Shown here: positions 1 through 31,895 of the stretch, one piece after another | How positions within the stretch are numbered: the stretch's first letter is position 1 | Layout: every line of letters starts with the position of its first letter | Source: Ptychodera flava | Taxonomy: Eukaryota; Hemichordata; Enteropneusta; Ptychoderidae | NCBI RefSeq assembly: GCF_041260155.1 | Contig: NC_091929.1 | Location: 41,481,744 to 41,545,743, forward strand | Direction of reading: 5' to 3' | DNA length: 64,000 nt | Notes under the pieces: generated by a model | What the model was told of the DNA's origin: nothing | The model's database searches: none | What the model saw: only the letters and a program-made list of their open reading frames with translations | Program-made: the position numbers and the translations under genes

Positions 1-2569
1 AGTTGCTTTTTTGTTTTATTCTGGTCAGACTCATAGTATTCCTTTTCTTGTTCAGTTACATAAACTGGGGGACAAAATGATCTTTTCCCTGGATAGATGT
101 TTGGAATCATGTAACTATCAATCACCTCAATTTGCCTGACTTTTCCAACTGAAGGCAGATTCAACAACTCTGTACATAACTCCCTACCACTAACAGACAC
201 AAGTTGCCTTCCTGCCGTAGGCTTTAAATATTGAGTATCCCTGAGAACAAATTTGAATCTGGTCAGTTCCTGTTCATACCCTTGATAGCTGCGCTGACGT
301 TTTTCAGTGCATGGCAGAAGGAGATCTTTCTGCAACTTCTCTCTCAATTGGGAGAGAGTGTCATGGTTTCCAATCACTTTCTCCCACATTTTATAGTTTG
401 CCTGGCCTACCATCCACTTTTTCACATCCTTATTATATTCCTCCAATACAAAATCAGTTCCCTGATGTGCAGTAGGTGTTCCTGACCTAGATATTGACTC
501 ATATTTTGTGAGAACATCCAGCAACTCCTTGGGGTAGGCAAGTCTGTCCATTTCATTCCATGTTTCTATTAACTGGTATTTAGTGTGATTTCTACAAAAC
601 CAGATTGGCATAAATAGTCTGCGCCCTGTTTGTATTGTAATTGCATTATTATTGCGCACGCCTTTGCGGAACAACCTAATACCCATCATGTGAGGCACAA
701 GACAAGATACAATGAAATCAAATGTCTTGTCAGAAGCTTTGCTCGATGAAACCCATGTTATGAAGGAAGAAGCTGTTTTATCTTCAGAATTATTTAAAAA
801 TAAGTAAACAAGCTCTTCCATTACTCCATCACAAAATTTGAGGAAATTATCATATGCCTGATGATGGTCACCACAAGATTTATAGTAGTGAAGTGATTTC
901 TCTGAAATGAAACCTTGTGCCTTTGCAAAATCCTCATAGATTAATGCCAGTATAACTCGACAAATGCCTTCAACATGTTCATTTCTTCATGACCTAAGCC
1001 AGTGCGAAGAAGAACCCAGTCAAACTCTCCCTTTCCCTCTGCGATAACTTTCTTTACTAAACAATACGGAAGACCATCACATCTAACAATTACCCATTCT
1101 CTCTTTCCATCTGGTACATAAGATTTAATACCAGCATGTCTGCCTATGGCCCTCAACACAACTTTTATCGCTTCTACACTGCTGGGATTTACAAATACTG
1201 GGGGAATCAGAGAAATTTTAGGTGATTTAACTTTAACGTTAGTCTTATCTTCACAAAGTTTTGAACCATTGGTACAAACTTGACCTTTCTCAGCCTTGTA
1301 ATTGTGGAAAACAAGTCCCATTTTGTATTTTTCCTTCCTGACAATTCTGGTATCCAACCCATCAAAGGCTTTTTGAGTTTTTCTTTCTTTTGCCATCCAA
1401 ACACCACATTTCTCACATTTCTTTTTCTTTTTTGGATTGGAGTGTTGACATTCTGAAACTGGGCAAACATTAAACTTGTTCTGTTCTCTCTTCTGTGATA
1501 TTTCAATTTCTACAAAGTCAGTAGCATTTTTCTGGTGTTTGTCTATCTTTTCTTCTATGTACATTTGCAATTCCCTGTCATACAAAGCTTTCATTTCAGA
1601 AGTAAGCTCACATATCCCATGGGCCTCTTCAGGAGGGGGTGTTTTAAAATTGCAAGGCTTAAAGTCAACATTCTCTTGTATATTGCATTCAGGATCCAAC
1701 AACACAACTATTGTATTAGTTAAAATTTCTAACACTTGCTTGTTGCCATTTCTGCTGTATCTCGTCTTAAACAATCTCTGCTCATTATCAAATGCATATT
1801 CTACAAGTCCAGACGGGGCATGATTTTCTTCAATTTTGAGGTCAGCTAACATGGAAAATACAGTGTCGTAACTTCCCCTGGAATAACATGGCCAACCACG
1901 TCAACAACAGATTCACTCTGGCTAAGAGAGTAAACAACAGATTGAACAAGTCTGAGAAAGTCACTGATGTAATTCAAATTTCTACCACTGTAAATACATT
2001 CAGTTGCGACTATCTTTCTTATCATGCTTTTCATCTTGGCGGACTCTGTACCTTCACTTTTTTTTTCACAAAACGCATCAATTGCGGCTGTTACCACAGG
2101 ATTTCTGTTCTTCATGATGTCATCAACATCTTGTAACAACAGTTTTTAGGTGTTCTTGTGGTTTTGTCACTCGCCAGGGATACAGAATCTTCATATATGT
2201 TTTCATTTTCGAGTTGTGCAATTGTCTTTATAGCGGCTATGCGCTTCTCCTGTGTGCTGTATTGGCTTTCATGTGTTTCCTGGTACTTTCTGATAGTCTC
2301 TTCATAGTCTTTGATGGTTTCCGATTGGCTTTAGACGGTGTGTCTTAATTGTTCAATTTCTTGCTCTACTAATTGCATACGGTCTTGATCTCCACCCATG
2401 TCAAAGATACATGATGATTTCTCGTTTTGAGGTGTAAACAGCTGTTTCCTAACATTGACATTTTCTTTGACATTTTCTCTGGCTTGAATTTTCCTTGGTG
2501 GGCCACTTTGGATGGGCTTGGGCTTGCATTAACTCCTTTTTTTCTTTTCAGTATGGAACATGTAGATTC
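1..2569 (-). pseudogene. DUF6589-like gene, copy A, main exon (decayed, runs off left edge)
   Basis: Large second exon of a minus-strand gene; its C-terminal end lies beyond the window. The acceptor AG is at 2570-2571. Reading leftwards: a basic linker, a Gln/Glu-rich coiled coil (about 2400-2200), a helical segment (2139-1850), a Cys4 zinc-ribbon-like stretch (CPVSEC...CEKCG, near 1460-1400), then the most conserved block (CDGLPY..., LLRTGLGHEEMNM, 1090-960). From memory this resembles the expanded invertebrate DUF6589 family, function unknown; moderately sure. Disruptions: an in-frame TAA at 2331-2333 and frame changes near 2140 and 1850 are shared with copy B, so they predate the duplication. 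Single-base losses near 2511 and 945 are seen only here. A 303-residue stretch (1852-941) is still open. Probably a pseudogene. Confidence 0.6.
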
Positions 2570-2884
2570 CTGTGAAATTTAATATCAATATTCCATTCAG
2601 AATTTCATAATACAAAGTTTGTAAACAAAGGCAAACACTATCCTCTACACACAAGCATAGGTAGTACAAGCGAGTGACTCCATGCAGTAAGTTTCAGGAG
2701 TCTGCTTCGTCGTGGAAAAAGTCAAATAATGAAAACAAATCACACATAAACATATGTCATTCTCTACCTCACAGATATACTATAATCCTTAAAAGGCCAT
2801 GAATCATCGTAAATACTTAATATTTTAGTGCCTCATGACTGGAATCCTCTTTTGTGAACCCGGAAGTGAAGTGTACCAACATAC
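2570..2884 (-). other. Intron between the two exons of the DUF6589-like gene, copy A
   Basis: Read on the minus strand it starts GTATGTTGG and ends TTTCACAG. The flanking exons join in phase 0. No other feature is seen in it. Confidence 0.5.
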
Positions 2885-3271
2885 CTTGACTTTCGTAAGC
2901 GGCATAAGCTCTCCACGTTCCATATGTGCTGTGTAATCGCGTTTCTTCAGGGCTAGTGTAACGCAGTCTGTGCAAAATTTGTGGCCACGGGCTCCCATCC
3001 GACGAAAAACCTCCCTTACTCCAACACTGACGTACTTGACGAACCTTGGGTTTCGATTTCGTAAATGTGATGTCCATGCAGCGTGTTGGGGGTTGGCGCA
3101 CTTAATTGCAAATCTCCCGCCAAAGCCCCGCACATTCGCATTCCGATATCCAGCATACACAAGTAACACGACCATCAGCAAAATTGCAAGAAATCCGTAT
3201 TTCAGCTCTGTTGTCACTTCCAAGTCGACACCGTTGCTTGTCGGAGAGGTTTTTCCGGGATTGGGAGCCAT
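2885..3271 (-). CDS. First exon of the DUF6589-like gene, copy A
   Basis: Open exon of 129 codons from an ATG at 3271 to a donor (AAG|GTATGT) at 2885/2884. Phase 0 is compatible with the acceptor at 2570. It encodes a short polar N-terminus, one strongly hydrophobic segment (about residues 25-43, core FLAILLMVVLLVYAG) that could be a membrane anchor or signal-anchor, then a basic Cys-containing region (KFCTDC). Copy B has two single-base deletions here, so only copy A keeps this exon open. I do not recognise a named domain. It lies head to head with the pentraxin gene, with a LINE fragment directly upstream of its ATG. Confidence 0.5.
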
Positions 3272-3356
3272 GGCTGTGCAAATCTACACCTTTCACTGCA
3301 CAGCGCCCGTTTCAATTGCCTGTAACTCCAATAGGCAAGCGTGGAAATCAAAACCA

Positions 3357-4108
3357 CGCCGTCATTAATCTCGGCGTCATGCTTGATTCGGACGGTTTTA
3401 TGACGAGCCATGTAAACACTATCTGTAAATCGGCTTATTTTGCCCTGTATAGAATTGGGAAAATTCGTTCCTTGATTGATGTTCCAACCGCTGAGAAGCT
3501 AGTACATGCATTTGTTACATCACGACTAGATTATTGTAATAGTGTTTTATATGGAATCAGTAACTACCAGCTTCAAAAATTACAATCCATACAGAATGCT
3601 GCAGCACGGCTCATTACTGGTACAAGAAAGTTTGAACACATTACACCCGTTTTGTTTAAACTCCACTGGTTGCCCGTTGAGCAGAGAATAAAATTCAAGA
3701 TCATTCTCATTACATTTAAAATCATTTCCGGCAGTTGTCCAGAATACCTCCATTCATTGATTGACATCCACATTCCTCGTCGCACCCTTCGTTCGTCAGG
3801 CAAATTATTGTTACAGAGGCGCGACACTAATACAACAACTTAAAGCTATGGATTCCGCGCCTTTTCTATTGCGGCGCCGATTCTATGGAATGATCTTCCT
3901 TTTAATAATCAGATTGACTGCTCAATTGATTCATTTAACGTTATTTGAAAACATATCCTTTTTAAGATTATTATAGTGTTTAATCAGTTTTGCTAATTTT
4001 ATCTGCCTGTTTTTACTTTTTATTCATTCAGTTTTCTTTTTAATTGTGTACATTTTTAAGTCTTGTAAAGAGCACTGAGACGTAGTGGAGTGCGCTTTTT
4101 AAGAAATA

Positions 4109-4142
<34 letters not shown>
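3357..4142 (+). mobile_element. 5'-truncated LINE (CR1/L2-like) 3' end, copy A
   Basis: The translation matches the C-terminal part of LINE ORF2 downstream of the reverse transcriptase: LGVMLDSD, then SRLDYCNSVLYGI, then QNAAARLITGT and LHWLPVEQR. These are familiar motifs of CR1/L2/Rex-type ORF2 tails. The 3' end is a short (AAT)n tail at 4107-4142, as expected for non-poly(A) LINEs. Nearly the same fragment sits at 47454-48239, so it was inserted before the locus was duplicated. The left boundary is approximate and no target-site duplication was identified. Dead by truncation. Confidence 0.8.
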
Positions 4143-4293
4143 TTTGCATGCCCAGGGTTCAAAGATCATTTTCCGTAAACAAAAAGAGTTGGCCACCAAT
4201 AAAAATTTCTGTTTCAAAGCATTGAAGTTGGACATGCGAAATGTGTGTTGTTTGAAGCCTTTTTGTTTGCTTATGACCTGAAGCTACCATCTG

Positions 4294-4385
4294 ATTGGTC
4301 CAAAGGTTTGTATAATGAGAAGGCGCTGTCCTAATTAAATATTCATGAGTACTTCCATATTTGGGGATCGGGTAGAGTGTATATA
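4294..4385 (+). promoter_or_regulatory. Candidate core promoter of pentraxin gene A: inverted CCAAT, CArG box, TATA
   Basis: An inverted CCAAT box (ATTGG, 4294-4298), a perfect serum-response-type CArG box (CCATATTTGG, 4355-4364) and a TATA motif (TATATA, 4380-4385) lie in typical order and spacing. All three are identical in copy B at 48391-48482. A start near 4410 would leave about 590 bases before the ATG at 5000, so a 5' UTR intron or another start site is possible. Inference from motifs only. Confidence 0.35.
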
Positions 4386-4999
4386 GTCCTTTAAAATGTA
4401 GGTTACAGTTGAGGTCGGTGTCCGGCCGAAGGCCCCCGCGGCCCCAATGTTCTTTGCATTGTTTCGCTACAATCAGATTTATGAGAAAGACCTTGGAAGA
4501 TAAGGCGTGTAAACAATGTAAATCTTGGCATGACCGCTTAGGCCTAAGGTAGTTCGCGCCTAAAAACTGAAAGACAACCTTTTTTCCCAAACTTCCCTTA
4601 AGAAACGTAAAACCACTCTCCTTCGAAATCAAGAACAAAAATCAGGGGTCACTCTGCAAAAATACGATACCAGAGTAACAATTCGTCTAATGTTTACTGA
4701 TATTTGAAATTCAAATGGCCACCATCCCTGTGTCAACTCTATGGGGAGAATAAAATTTCCAATTTGAACAAAAATAAGACTTCTTTTCTTCCATGTGCTG
4801 CACAATGAGACCCAACAAGTGGTATGGGCCAAAAAGGTATCGTTTCAGTCTGAGAGTCCGAATATATGTCCCATGGCATGTTCTACCTTAATAAAGATTA
4901 CGCACTATCTAATATCAATATTAACCTATTCAGTGGTACAGGTAAAGTTATCTCGCTGTAAATCAGTACCCAAGGACATGTCACATCACAATCGCTAAG

Positions 5000-24461
<19,462 letters not shown>

Positions 24462-25697
24462 AAACCATTCAGGCTAATATTTAGTAGCTTTCATATTGTA
24501 GAGGACATTGCTAATGAATGATCAAGATTAAAGTATATTTATCATGTTATGATAATTATCTGTCAGGGGATGAAACACGGTCAGATTGGTTTATTTTGCT
24601 TTTCGGACTTGGTATGTATAAATGTAATTCAATAATTAAAATATTAGCAAATTTTTGTTTATCCTAAGAGGTTATCATATCAGGATTGTTGATAATTTTA
24701 TTCATCCTTAATTCTGGGTAAACTTTTAACCAGGTTATTCAGTTGGTACCTTAAGCCTTCAGTCGAGACTTTGAGATTGGCATAATATGTAGAGTGCGCG
24801 TCAAAGATAGCTTTTCGGACTCAAACATTCTTACAATTTACGTGCCCTTTGCCCGTGTTGACTCATTCTGAATCCTGTGGAGTAAAGTAAAATTTCACTT
24901 TCATTATGGCGTTAACATAGGATATAGCGGCCACTTTGAATTTTTAAATTGTAGAATTGTGGTTACTTTTCCTGTAACCAAATTTTTGATTATAGAGATA
25001 AGGAAGCAAAAGCTTAAAAAAGTTTTCTTTGCTGTTTCTGGAAAATTTTCATTACAAACAACCGAGGTGACATCAAAAGCTGCAAGATTATTGAACTATA
25101 TTTCTCCATGAATATTTAAAAAAACCAGGTTATTCTGTAGTGAGCAATACCCGCTATGGTGGTAACATGTAGACGAAATATCAATAAATAAGTACTATAA
25201 AATGAATTATGTTTCATATTGCTCTCAACATTGTTCCCATGCTGCAATGTTTTAAGCAGGCAAGGCGTATGCACACTATGTGAACGTGTTGGCTGTAGAG
25301 CAATGTACTTGAAATGTACATTACTAAAATATGAATATTGCTCCAAGTCATGCATACGTTAGTGTATTTCAATATGTATGGATCTTTATGGATCCTCTTT
25401 TTCTTTTCTCTTCCTGTATGTTGTTCATCAGTGCTTTTATGCATCATTGTACAAACACTTTACAAGGAACCCGGAAATTAGACCCAAACTCCATAAATTG
25501 TTAAATAAATAATGTCAAGATATAGCAATAACCTGAATATTTTCATTCTTGTTTGATTGGCTTTTTAGCGATTTTTAAAGAAAAACTTGTGTGAATGTAC
25601 AAATGACACTGATATAGTAGCATCTTCAAACATGTTAAAGAACTCAATCGGTTTTGACTGATAATCAAGGTGTCGCGTGGAAAATGTTTGAAGGGGA
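24462..25697 (+). other. 3' flank of pentraxin gene A
   Basis: An ATTAAA polyadenylation-like hexamer at 24527-24532 (also at 63090-63095 in copy B). The rest is AT-rich sequence homologous to 63026-64000 and, in part, to 32660-34600. No gene is seen. Confidence 0.5.
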
Positions 25698-25747
25698 CAC
25701 ACACACCACACACACACACTCACACACACACACACACACACACACAC

Positions 25748-25827
<80 letters not shown>
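25698..25827. repeat. Compound (CA)n(TA)n microsatellite
   Basis: An imperfect CA tract of about 60 bases followed by about 67 bases of TA repeat. Confidence 0.95.
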
Positions 25828-25830
<3 letters not shown>

Positions 25831-27049
25831 CAAATTACTTAAAGGACATTAGGTCTACCTTTAGGCGAATCAAGTATGCTTTGTTCTGTGTATCGGCTGC
25901 ACTTTCCTGTTCTACTCCCAAAAGCATGCTAGAATAACATAATTCTGTTTGACAAGTACTCATGTAATCTCACCGTAATCATTGTCCGGACTTATTTTGG
26001 ACAATAACAATGCTGACTGTACACGTATGGCTGTGGTGGACTTTTCATCACGCTCCAGAGAGTAGAACAAGAAAGTGCAGTGGATACACAAAATACAAAC
26101 ACCCAAAATTAACCAAACTTTATAGCTTAAAACTGATAACCAAACATACTTCATATCAATCAGAAAGAGTTTTCTTTCGACTCCCCCTTTACGTCCCAAC
26201 ATCCTTTCGAATTGCCCCATATTGATATTTCAGGCTCCCCGTCAATGCTCCTGCCTCCCTCAAGTAGTGCTTGTGAAAGTAGCCTTAGTAACGAATTTAG
26301 GATGGAAGGAGTTCGTGTGCGGATTAAGAAAAAAACTTGATGAGATGCAGCGCCGGGGGAAATTCCAGAATCATACTGGAGTCAATGCAGCGCCGTACGT
26401 CACTCTTTCATCTATTGTTGCCATTCAAATAAAATAATAATTGCGAACAAATATTAAAGATGTTTACATCGTCTACTCGTATATTTACGTTACTGCCTTT
26501 CCTTAATATAACTTGTTTCAAACGACCTTCAGGAAAATTTGGCTTTTTGTGGAGTCTCCATCCAAATCTTACCCCAAACACAATCACGACCTAAGTCGCT
26601 TTACGAATCAGGAACATGTATTTTCAGTGGTATAGTCGATATAATTCACTTCCTGGATAGTGAAATACGTGAACAGGAAATGTATCATGATGATACAGCG
26701 TTTCTGTCATGATGCACTGTCGACTATGACGGTACTCTTCAGCAATGTAGACGACAAGAAAACACGTAAGGTTGTGAACAATGAAAGCCGTCAGTCTCAA
26801 TACATAGATGTTTCCAATGAGTGCGTTACTTTATGTAAAGCTGTGCAAATAAAGGAAACAACAAAATTTTGCCCATAACTATAAATGAGACTTTTGAAGT
26901 GTCATAATTTATTTCCGCTCGGTTATTTTACGCAAAAACATATATGAACATACCAATACCTGCTGAAAGTAGTTCCGATCTCAATGAAAATATGGGTCAA
27001 ATTTAACATGCTAAAACTTAATATAGGTTAATGTTAGTACTCCATAAAC
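25828..27049. other. Intergenic, no supported gene
   Basis: AT-rich sequence between two microsatellites. Short open frames lack splice context or any recognisable domain. Confidence 0.5.
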
Positions 27050-27140
<91 letters not shown>

Positions 27141-27156
27141 ATGTGTGTGTGTGTGT
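27050..27156. repeat. (TA)n microsatellite with TG-rich edge
   Basis: About 80 bases of TA repeat passing into a short TGTG-rich stretch. Confidence 0.95.
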
Positions 27157-27322
27157 CTATATAATTATATATATATATAATGTAAAATACATACATACAT
27201 GCATACATACGCGCATATACATGGATTAAAATGAGAGAGTACCGCTTGGTTTATCATATACGGTTAGAGTTACCTTACATTTGGATTTAGTCGCTTTCGA
27301 GGATACGAGTGTTATATAGAAA

Positions 27323-27476
27323 TAACGGACAACGCGCTGACAATTGACGTTTATCTATGGGCAAGGGCGAGAGGAAAGCCAAAAATTAACGGGCGAGGCT
27401 TGCTGAGCCCGTTAATTCGGCATTCCTCTCGCCCTTGCCAAGAAATGAATCTTAATGGTCAGCGCGGAGTCTGTTA
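27323..27476. repeat. Foldback (hairpin) repeat 1
   Basis: Two arms of about 70 bases form an imperfect palindrome: GGCAAGGGCGAGAGG reads back as CCTCTCGCCCTTGCC, and ATTAACGGGC as GCCCGTTAAT around a loop of about 13 bases. It looks like a non-autonomous foldback/MITE-type element. Confidence 0.7.
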
Positions 27477-28750
27477 GTTCCATTACATTATCAACGAACC
27501 CCCAAAAAACTATCAAAACTTGCCCATTTTTGTCTGTCAAACGTACAATTATTTTACACAACTTCATAACAGTCAAAGTATGCAGTAATGCATGTCATAC
27601 TTTATTATTTCATGCGTCCAGTAGTGTCTGATAAATTTTCTCATTTTCAGTAAAAATTATTCTTCTCTGAAACCGCCAGCCTAATCGCTCTCGAATTTGG
27701 GTTGGATCTTTGCAAGAGTGTTACTCTTCTAATTTGTTGAAATTCTGACAAAATTGGAAAAAATTATTATTTTTGACCAATTTCGTAATTTTGGTCAAAA
27801 ATTAAAACCCTCGACAGACAGCTTCCATATTTGGTACACAGACGTACAAAGATGACAATAGTTAGATATGTGGAAATTTTCCTAAAACATAAAAATTTGT
27901 AATTTCTGACAATATTGTCATTTTGATCAAGAAAACTTGTTCTCAAAATTACTTGTTTGATAGCTTTGTAATTTGGTATAAAGTCCCGAGGGATGTTATT
28001 AGATAAATTTTCTGCTCAAAGTGTTGGGAAACCCCCAAATTTCTATATTTTAGGTAATTTTCTCAGTTTGTGACCTTAAATGACCTACACCAACTCAGGA
28101 TATTTGTGAGACATATTTGGTATCAATTTGTAGAAAAAGTTTGATCTAGAAACAAAGCTGAGGTGATGTTTTTCATTTCGGATCAATTTTTGGAACTTTT
28201 CCATGTAAGACATACAAAAACTGACAAGAAATTTGGATCAAGGATAATTCCAGATGTTGTAATCACCGCCCACAGTGGAAGGCCTGTAACTACCTAAATT
28301 GCTGTTTACATTAGAATGATAACACTTATCGCATTAATTAAAAAATCTCCAAGGTTGTAAATATAATTCCTGTCATTTGGTCTTATGTGATACCAAGGGG
28401 TGGAACATTTGATATTCAGGAGGGGGTAGGGTCTAGAAGATTGATGATGTTGCATACCAGATCCCTTGTACATTTTTGCCCACTCCCATCCTTCTTTTTG
28501 TCAAGCCTTCTCTGTCTATGTTTTTGTTGTTGACATTTGCTTATGTATTTAGGATCTGCTCGTCCCATTGCTATAGAAGTTGATATGCATGTTCCTAAAG
28601 ATGACCTCCAGTACCTAAGTTGGAGACTTTATTTACTTTTGTCATTCTTGTTTTTCCTGGTTTAAATATTTCTCGAATGGACCGATTCAAACCGAATGTG
28701 AGTACATAGTGTCCTTGACGGTATTTTTTATTTTGTGACCGGCATTTGTT
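27477..28750. other. Intergenic, no supported gene
   Basis: Probably old repeat-derived sequence (recurrent short AATTTTG and GACCTT motifs). Nothing codes convincingly. Confidence 0.4.
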
Positions 28751-28751
28751 A

Positions 28752-28808
<57 letters not shown>

Positions 28809-29165
28809 ACTTATTTAAAGAGGGTAATCTGATTACAGTAAAGTAATTGTAATTTCCTTCAGAGCCCCCATGAAAAGAGTCGAATAAACAAAAACGTATG
28901 GAATAGACGACCAGAGGATGTCGAAGACAAAGGAAAAATAGGCTAGTCTAAGTCAGAGCCTTCATTACAATATTTCATGAAAAGATAACAATGCAGTTTT
29001 GATTTAAACGTCGACAAGGCTTCACAGTCACGGATAGTTGGGGGAATGGAATTCCAGATTTTAGTAGCTCGATATACAAATGATCGTTGACCCATGCCTG
29101 TCCTAAACATTGGTGAGTAAAGGTTACCATTACTAGAACTACGAGTATTTAAACGATCCATTTCT
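28752..29165 (-). mobile_element. LINE 3' fragment, minus strand
   Basis: The minus-strand translation gives the typical ORF2 C-terminus of CR1/L2-like LINEs (RTGMGQRSFVYRATKIWNS, then a short FKSKL tail). It is followed by a 3' tail seen on the plus strand as (TTA)n at 28754-28806. Strongly 5'-truncated. Confidence 0.75.
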
Positions 29166-29188
29166 GAGAGAGGTTGGAATAGATCACT

Positions 29189-29191
<3 letters not shown>

Positions 29192-29280
<89 letters not shown>
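29192..29280. repeat. (TA)n microsatellite
   Basis: About 88 bases of TA, directly before the exon 2-like pentraxin relic, mirroring the microsatellite in intron 1 of copies A and B. Confidence 0.95.
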
Positions 29281-29283
<3 letters not shown>

Positions 29284-29315
29284 CTTTAAAGCGTTATGGT
29301 GCTTCTCTGTTGCAG

Positions 29316-29910
29316 ATTTGACAACCCTTGAATTTGAGACGACCGACACAAACGTGACCGAATCTGAACCAATCCCTGAACTATCTGCATTGACTGCTTG
29401 TATTTGGGTGAAAATTAACGAGGCCGAACACGACGCAGCTTTGGTGTCCTATAATGTCCCCAGACGTGACAATGAATTTCTTATCTACTATCATGGCATT
29501 GGCTTAAAACTTTTCATTGGCAAAAAGCGAGTGGCTTTCCTTCACCACAACTTGAAGACGATGTCTGGCATCACGTGTGCATCACATGGTCTTCAGGTGA
29601 CGGCAGCTGGAAGTATTACCATAACAGTGTTCTCTATGAAGCTGGCACAGCACATCGTATTGGATATACAATAAAAAGTGGTGGGCTAATGGTGTTAGGG
29701 CAAGACCAGACCCATGTAGGTGGTGGGTACGATGCAAAACAGGCACTAGTTGGTAGTTTGACACAATTCAATTGTGGTCAAGGATGCTTGATGGAGATGA
29801 AATTAAATCAATATTAGGAGATTGTTCAATCGCTGGTAATATATTGGTGTGGAATATTTCTAATCTGCGTGTAGAGGGCGACGTTTCTCTGAAAACCAAA
29901 GACGTTTGCG
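29316..29910 (+). pseudogene. Third array: exon 2-like pentraxin relic
   Basis: 595 bases against 597 in the parent exon, with acceptor (TTGCAG, 29314-29315) and GTAAGT donor (29911) kept. Two single-base losses break the frame, one before the HxC signature (near 29530) and one near 29774. TACIWVK, RDNEFLIYY and NPRRDN-type calcium residues are still visible. No signal-peptide exon is found upstream. Confidence 0.8.
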
Positions 29911-30009
29911 GTAAGTCTCATATACAAAAAAATGCTCAACTAATTATCAGATGTCAGACCTTATTATTTCAACAGACCACTGCATATGCACCGTGGCTTA
30001 AAGTATAGT

Positions 30010-31195
30010 ATGAGGTTCAATAAATATTAAAGAACTTGGAAAATCTAAGTTGCATTTTATAGAAATATGAACATAGACCACTTTATATACGGATAGCCGA
30101 AAGGTAGACCATGAAGGTATGAGTGTTTTTTTTTTTAATTTGTATATATTGTGTATTGCTGTTCCAGTATTTAAAAAGCGGTATTCAGTATTTTTGTCGA
30201 CCTCTACAAATTATGCGGCTGCTTTTTGCATTCTCTGAATAGCGTATCGTAAACAAAGCCATTGTTGAACTTAATAACAACGAATATGAAATTATTCGCC
30301 ACGCAAATCCCTTAACTGGTCGCTATGATGTTTGCAAGTAATGTTTTGATGATATGACCATAACAAGGGTCTCATGAGCTGCCAGTCATCGTGGATTTAA
30401 ACTTTAAAATGGCCAAATTTGTATAAATATCGATTTATCAGAATTCTCTATAGAGGCTTTGTAGATCATATGATCGGTTTACTATACGCTAAATGCAAAG
30501 GTTATAGGCCGTGTGGAGTTTGAGAAGATTTTATATAATTATTTTTTCAGAATTTTCTTTGACCTTTAACCTATCAATACACATATGCAGCTAAATAATG
30601 GCCATATCTCATTCTGGCCTATATAGTAGTGCTGTGGGTCTGGTGTCTATTGGCCATTGATCAGTGGGGAACCAAACTTAGCATCTAAATTTCGAGCTTG
30701 GCCCCTTACCTTTGACCCTCATATCATCTTGTTTTCATTTATTATGCACTTATCTAATTCTAAGCTAGCCAATAAAGCTTGATTTTGGTGAACAGGTATA
30801 AGTATGAAAACGAAGAGTTTTGCCAAATGTCACGTGACCAGAACGACGCTTGACCTCACTTTAACAAATATGACTATAATTCAGTAATTATATGTGCCAC
30901 TGCCTTCATATTTTGTTGCATGAAGCATCTTATGGCGCCACATTCCGTACCCAAATGAAGTACGTACACATGTAATTGTGGGCTAGCCAATAGCGCTAGA
31001 AATCTGATTTTGTGGTGGACAAGGATAAGAATATGAGATCAAATGTTTCTGCAAAATGTCACATGACCAGATGACCTTGACCACAATGATGACCTTTGAC
31101 TTCTAAAAACACACTTAAATTGCTTGGGCCCCTGCAGCTATATTTGATATTGTAATTGTTTTAATAAACAAACTATACAGTCATTGTATATTTTG
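30010..31195. other. Decayed intron and exon remnants of the third pentraxin array
   Basis: 30160-30300 still resembles the intron 2/exon 3 junction of copy A (AAAAAGCGGTATTC and GCCATTGTTGAACTTAA), but the rest of that exon is gone. 30540-31125 holds imperfectly repeated blocks (GCTAGCCAATA and AATGTCAC-TGACCAGA recur), probably an old dispersed repeat. Confidence 0.45.
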
Positions 31196-31221
31196 CAAGT
31201 AACATTTTTCGTCTCTCGGTG

Positions 31222-31380
31222 TCTAACATTTTAGATCAAAGTGTTCTGAAATTCAAGACCAAAAACACGAATGTATTGGTATCTCAACTGATTCCCGAGT
31301 TTACTGCTATATCTGCTCTCATTCAGGTTAAAATCAACGAGGCTAGACACAACGTAACTCTGGTTTCTTACGCTAAAGGC
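31222..31380 (+). pseudogene. Third array: truncated exon 4-like pentraxin relic
   Basis: Matches about the first quarter of exon 4 (TNVLVSQLIPEFTAISA, VKINEARHN, LVSYA) and then changes abruptly into unrelated sequence. The first conserved Cys is gone. Confidence 0.75.
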
Positions 31381-31895
31381 GCGAAAAAAGTGACGTCAGA
31401 GGATATTTTCAAAAAACTTCCCAAAGGAAATAGTATTTGAAAAAGTGCCCGGTCATGTTACCGTACGCTTAGTTTCAAGCCCAAATCAGCCAGTCATAAT
31501 ATTTTCATGATTTTTCATTCATCATATTTCATGATTTCATTTCCAGAGTCTTGTCATCTTCTTGGTTAATTACCAGATTCATTTATGTTGGTTACCAAGT
31601 ACACATCCAAAAGCAAGTTACCGTTATTCGAATGTATATAACATCTTAAGGGTGCATCCAAGAATATGGCCGCATATATGTAGCTTTATATAACATCTGG
31701 ACATCTTACGATTACTTATTGAAAGAACGCAAAAGCTATGTGATATACAGGCCTTTCTGCATTCACTGACCAACACTGCAAAAGTAAAATGATATGCTAA
31801 TTTGGGAAAGAACGAAACTCAAATACCAGGCCTTTGGGTCACACATTCAAAAGGTTCCCTGTTTTCTTATTTCTTCAGTATCTCATATATTTCAG

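Noticed and set aside
3106-3843. A 245-residue plus-strand open frame as a host gene
   Set aside because: Its first part is antisense to the DUF6589-like exon 1. The rest is the C-terminal tail of a truncated LINE ORF2.
4159-4638. A 159-residue minus-strand open frame upstream of pentraxin gene A
   Set aside because: Not preserved in copy B despite high identity of the region, and it overlaps the candidate promoter.
26010-26878. Short plus-strand open frames
   Set aside because: None exceeds about 72 residues, and none has a domain, signal or splice context.
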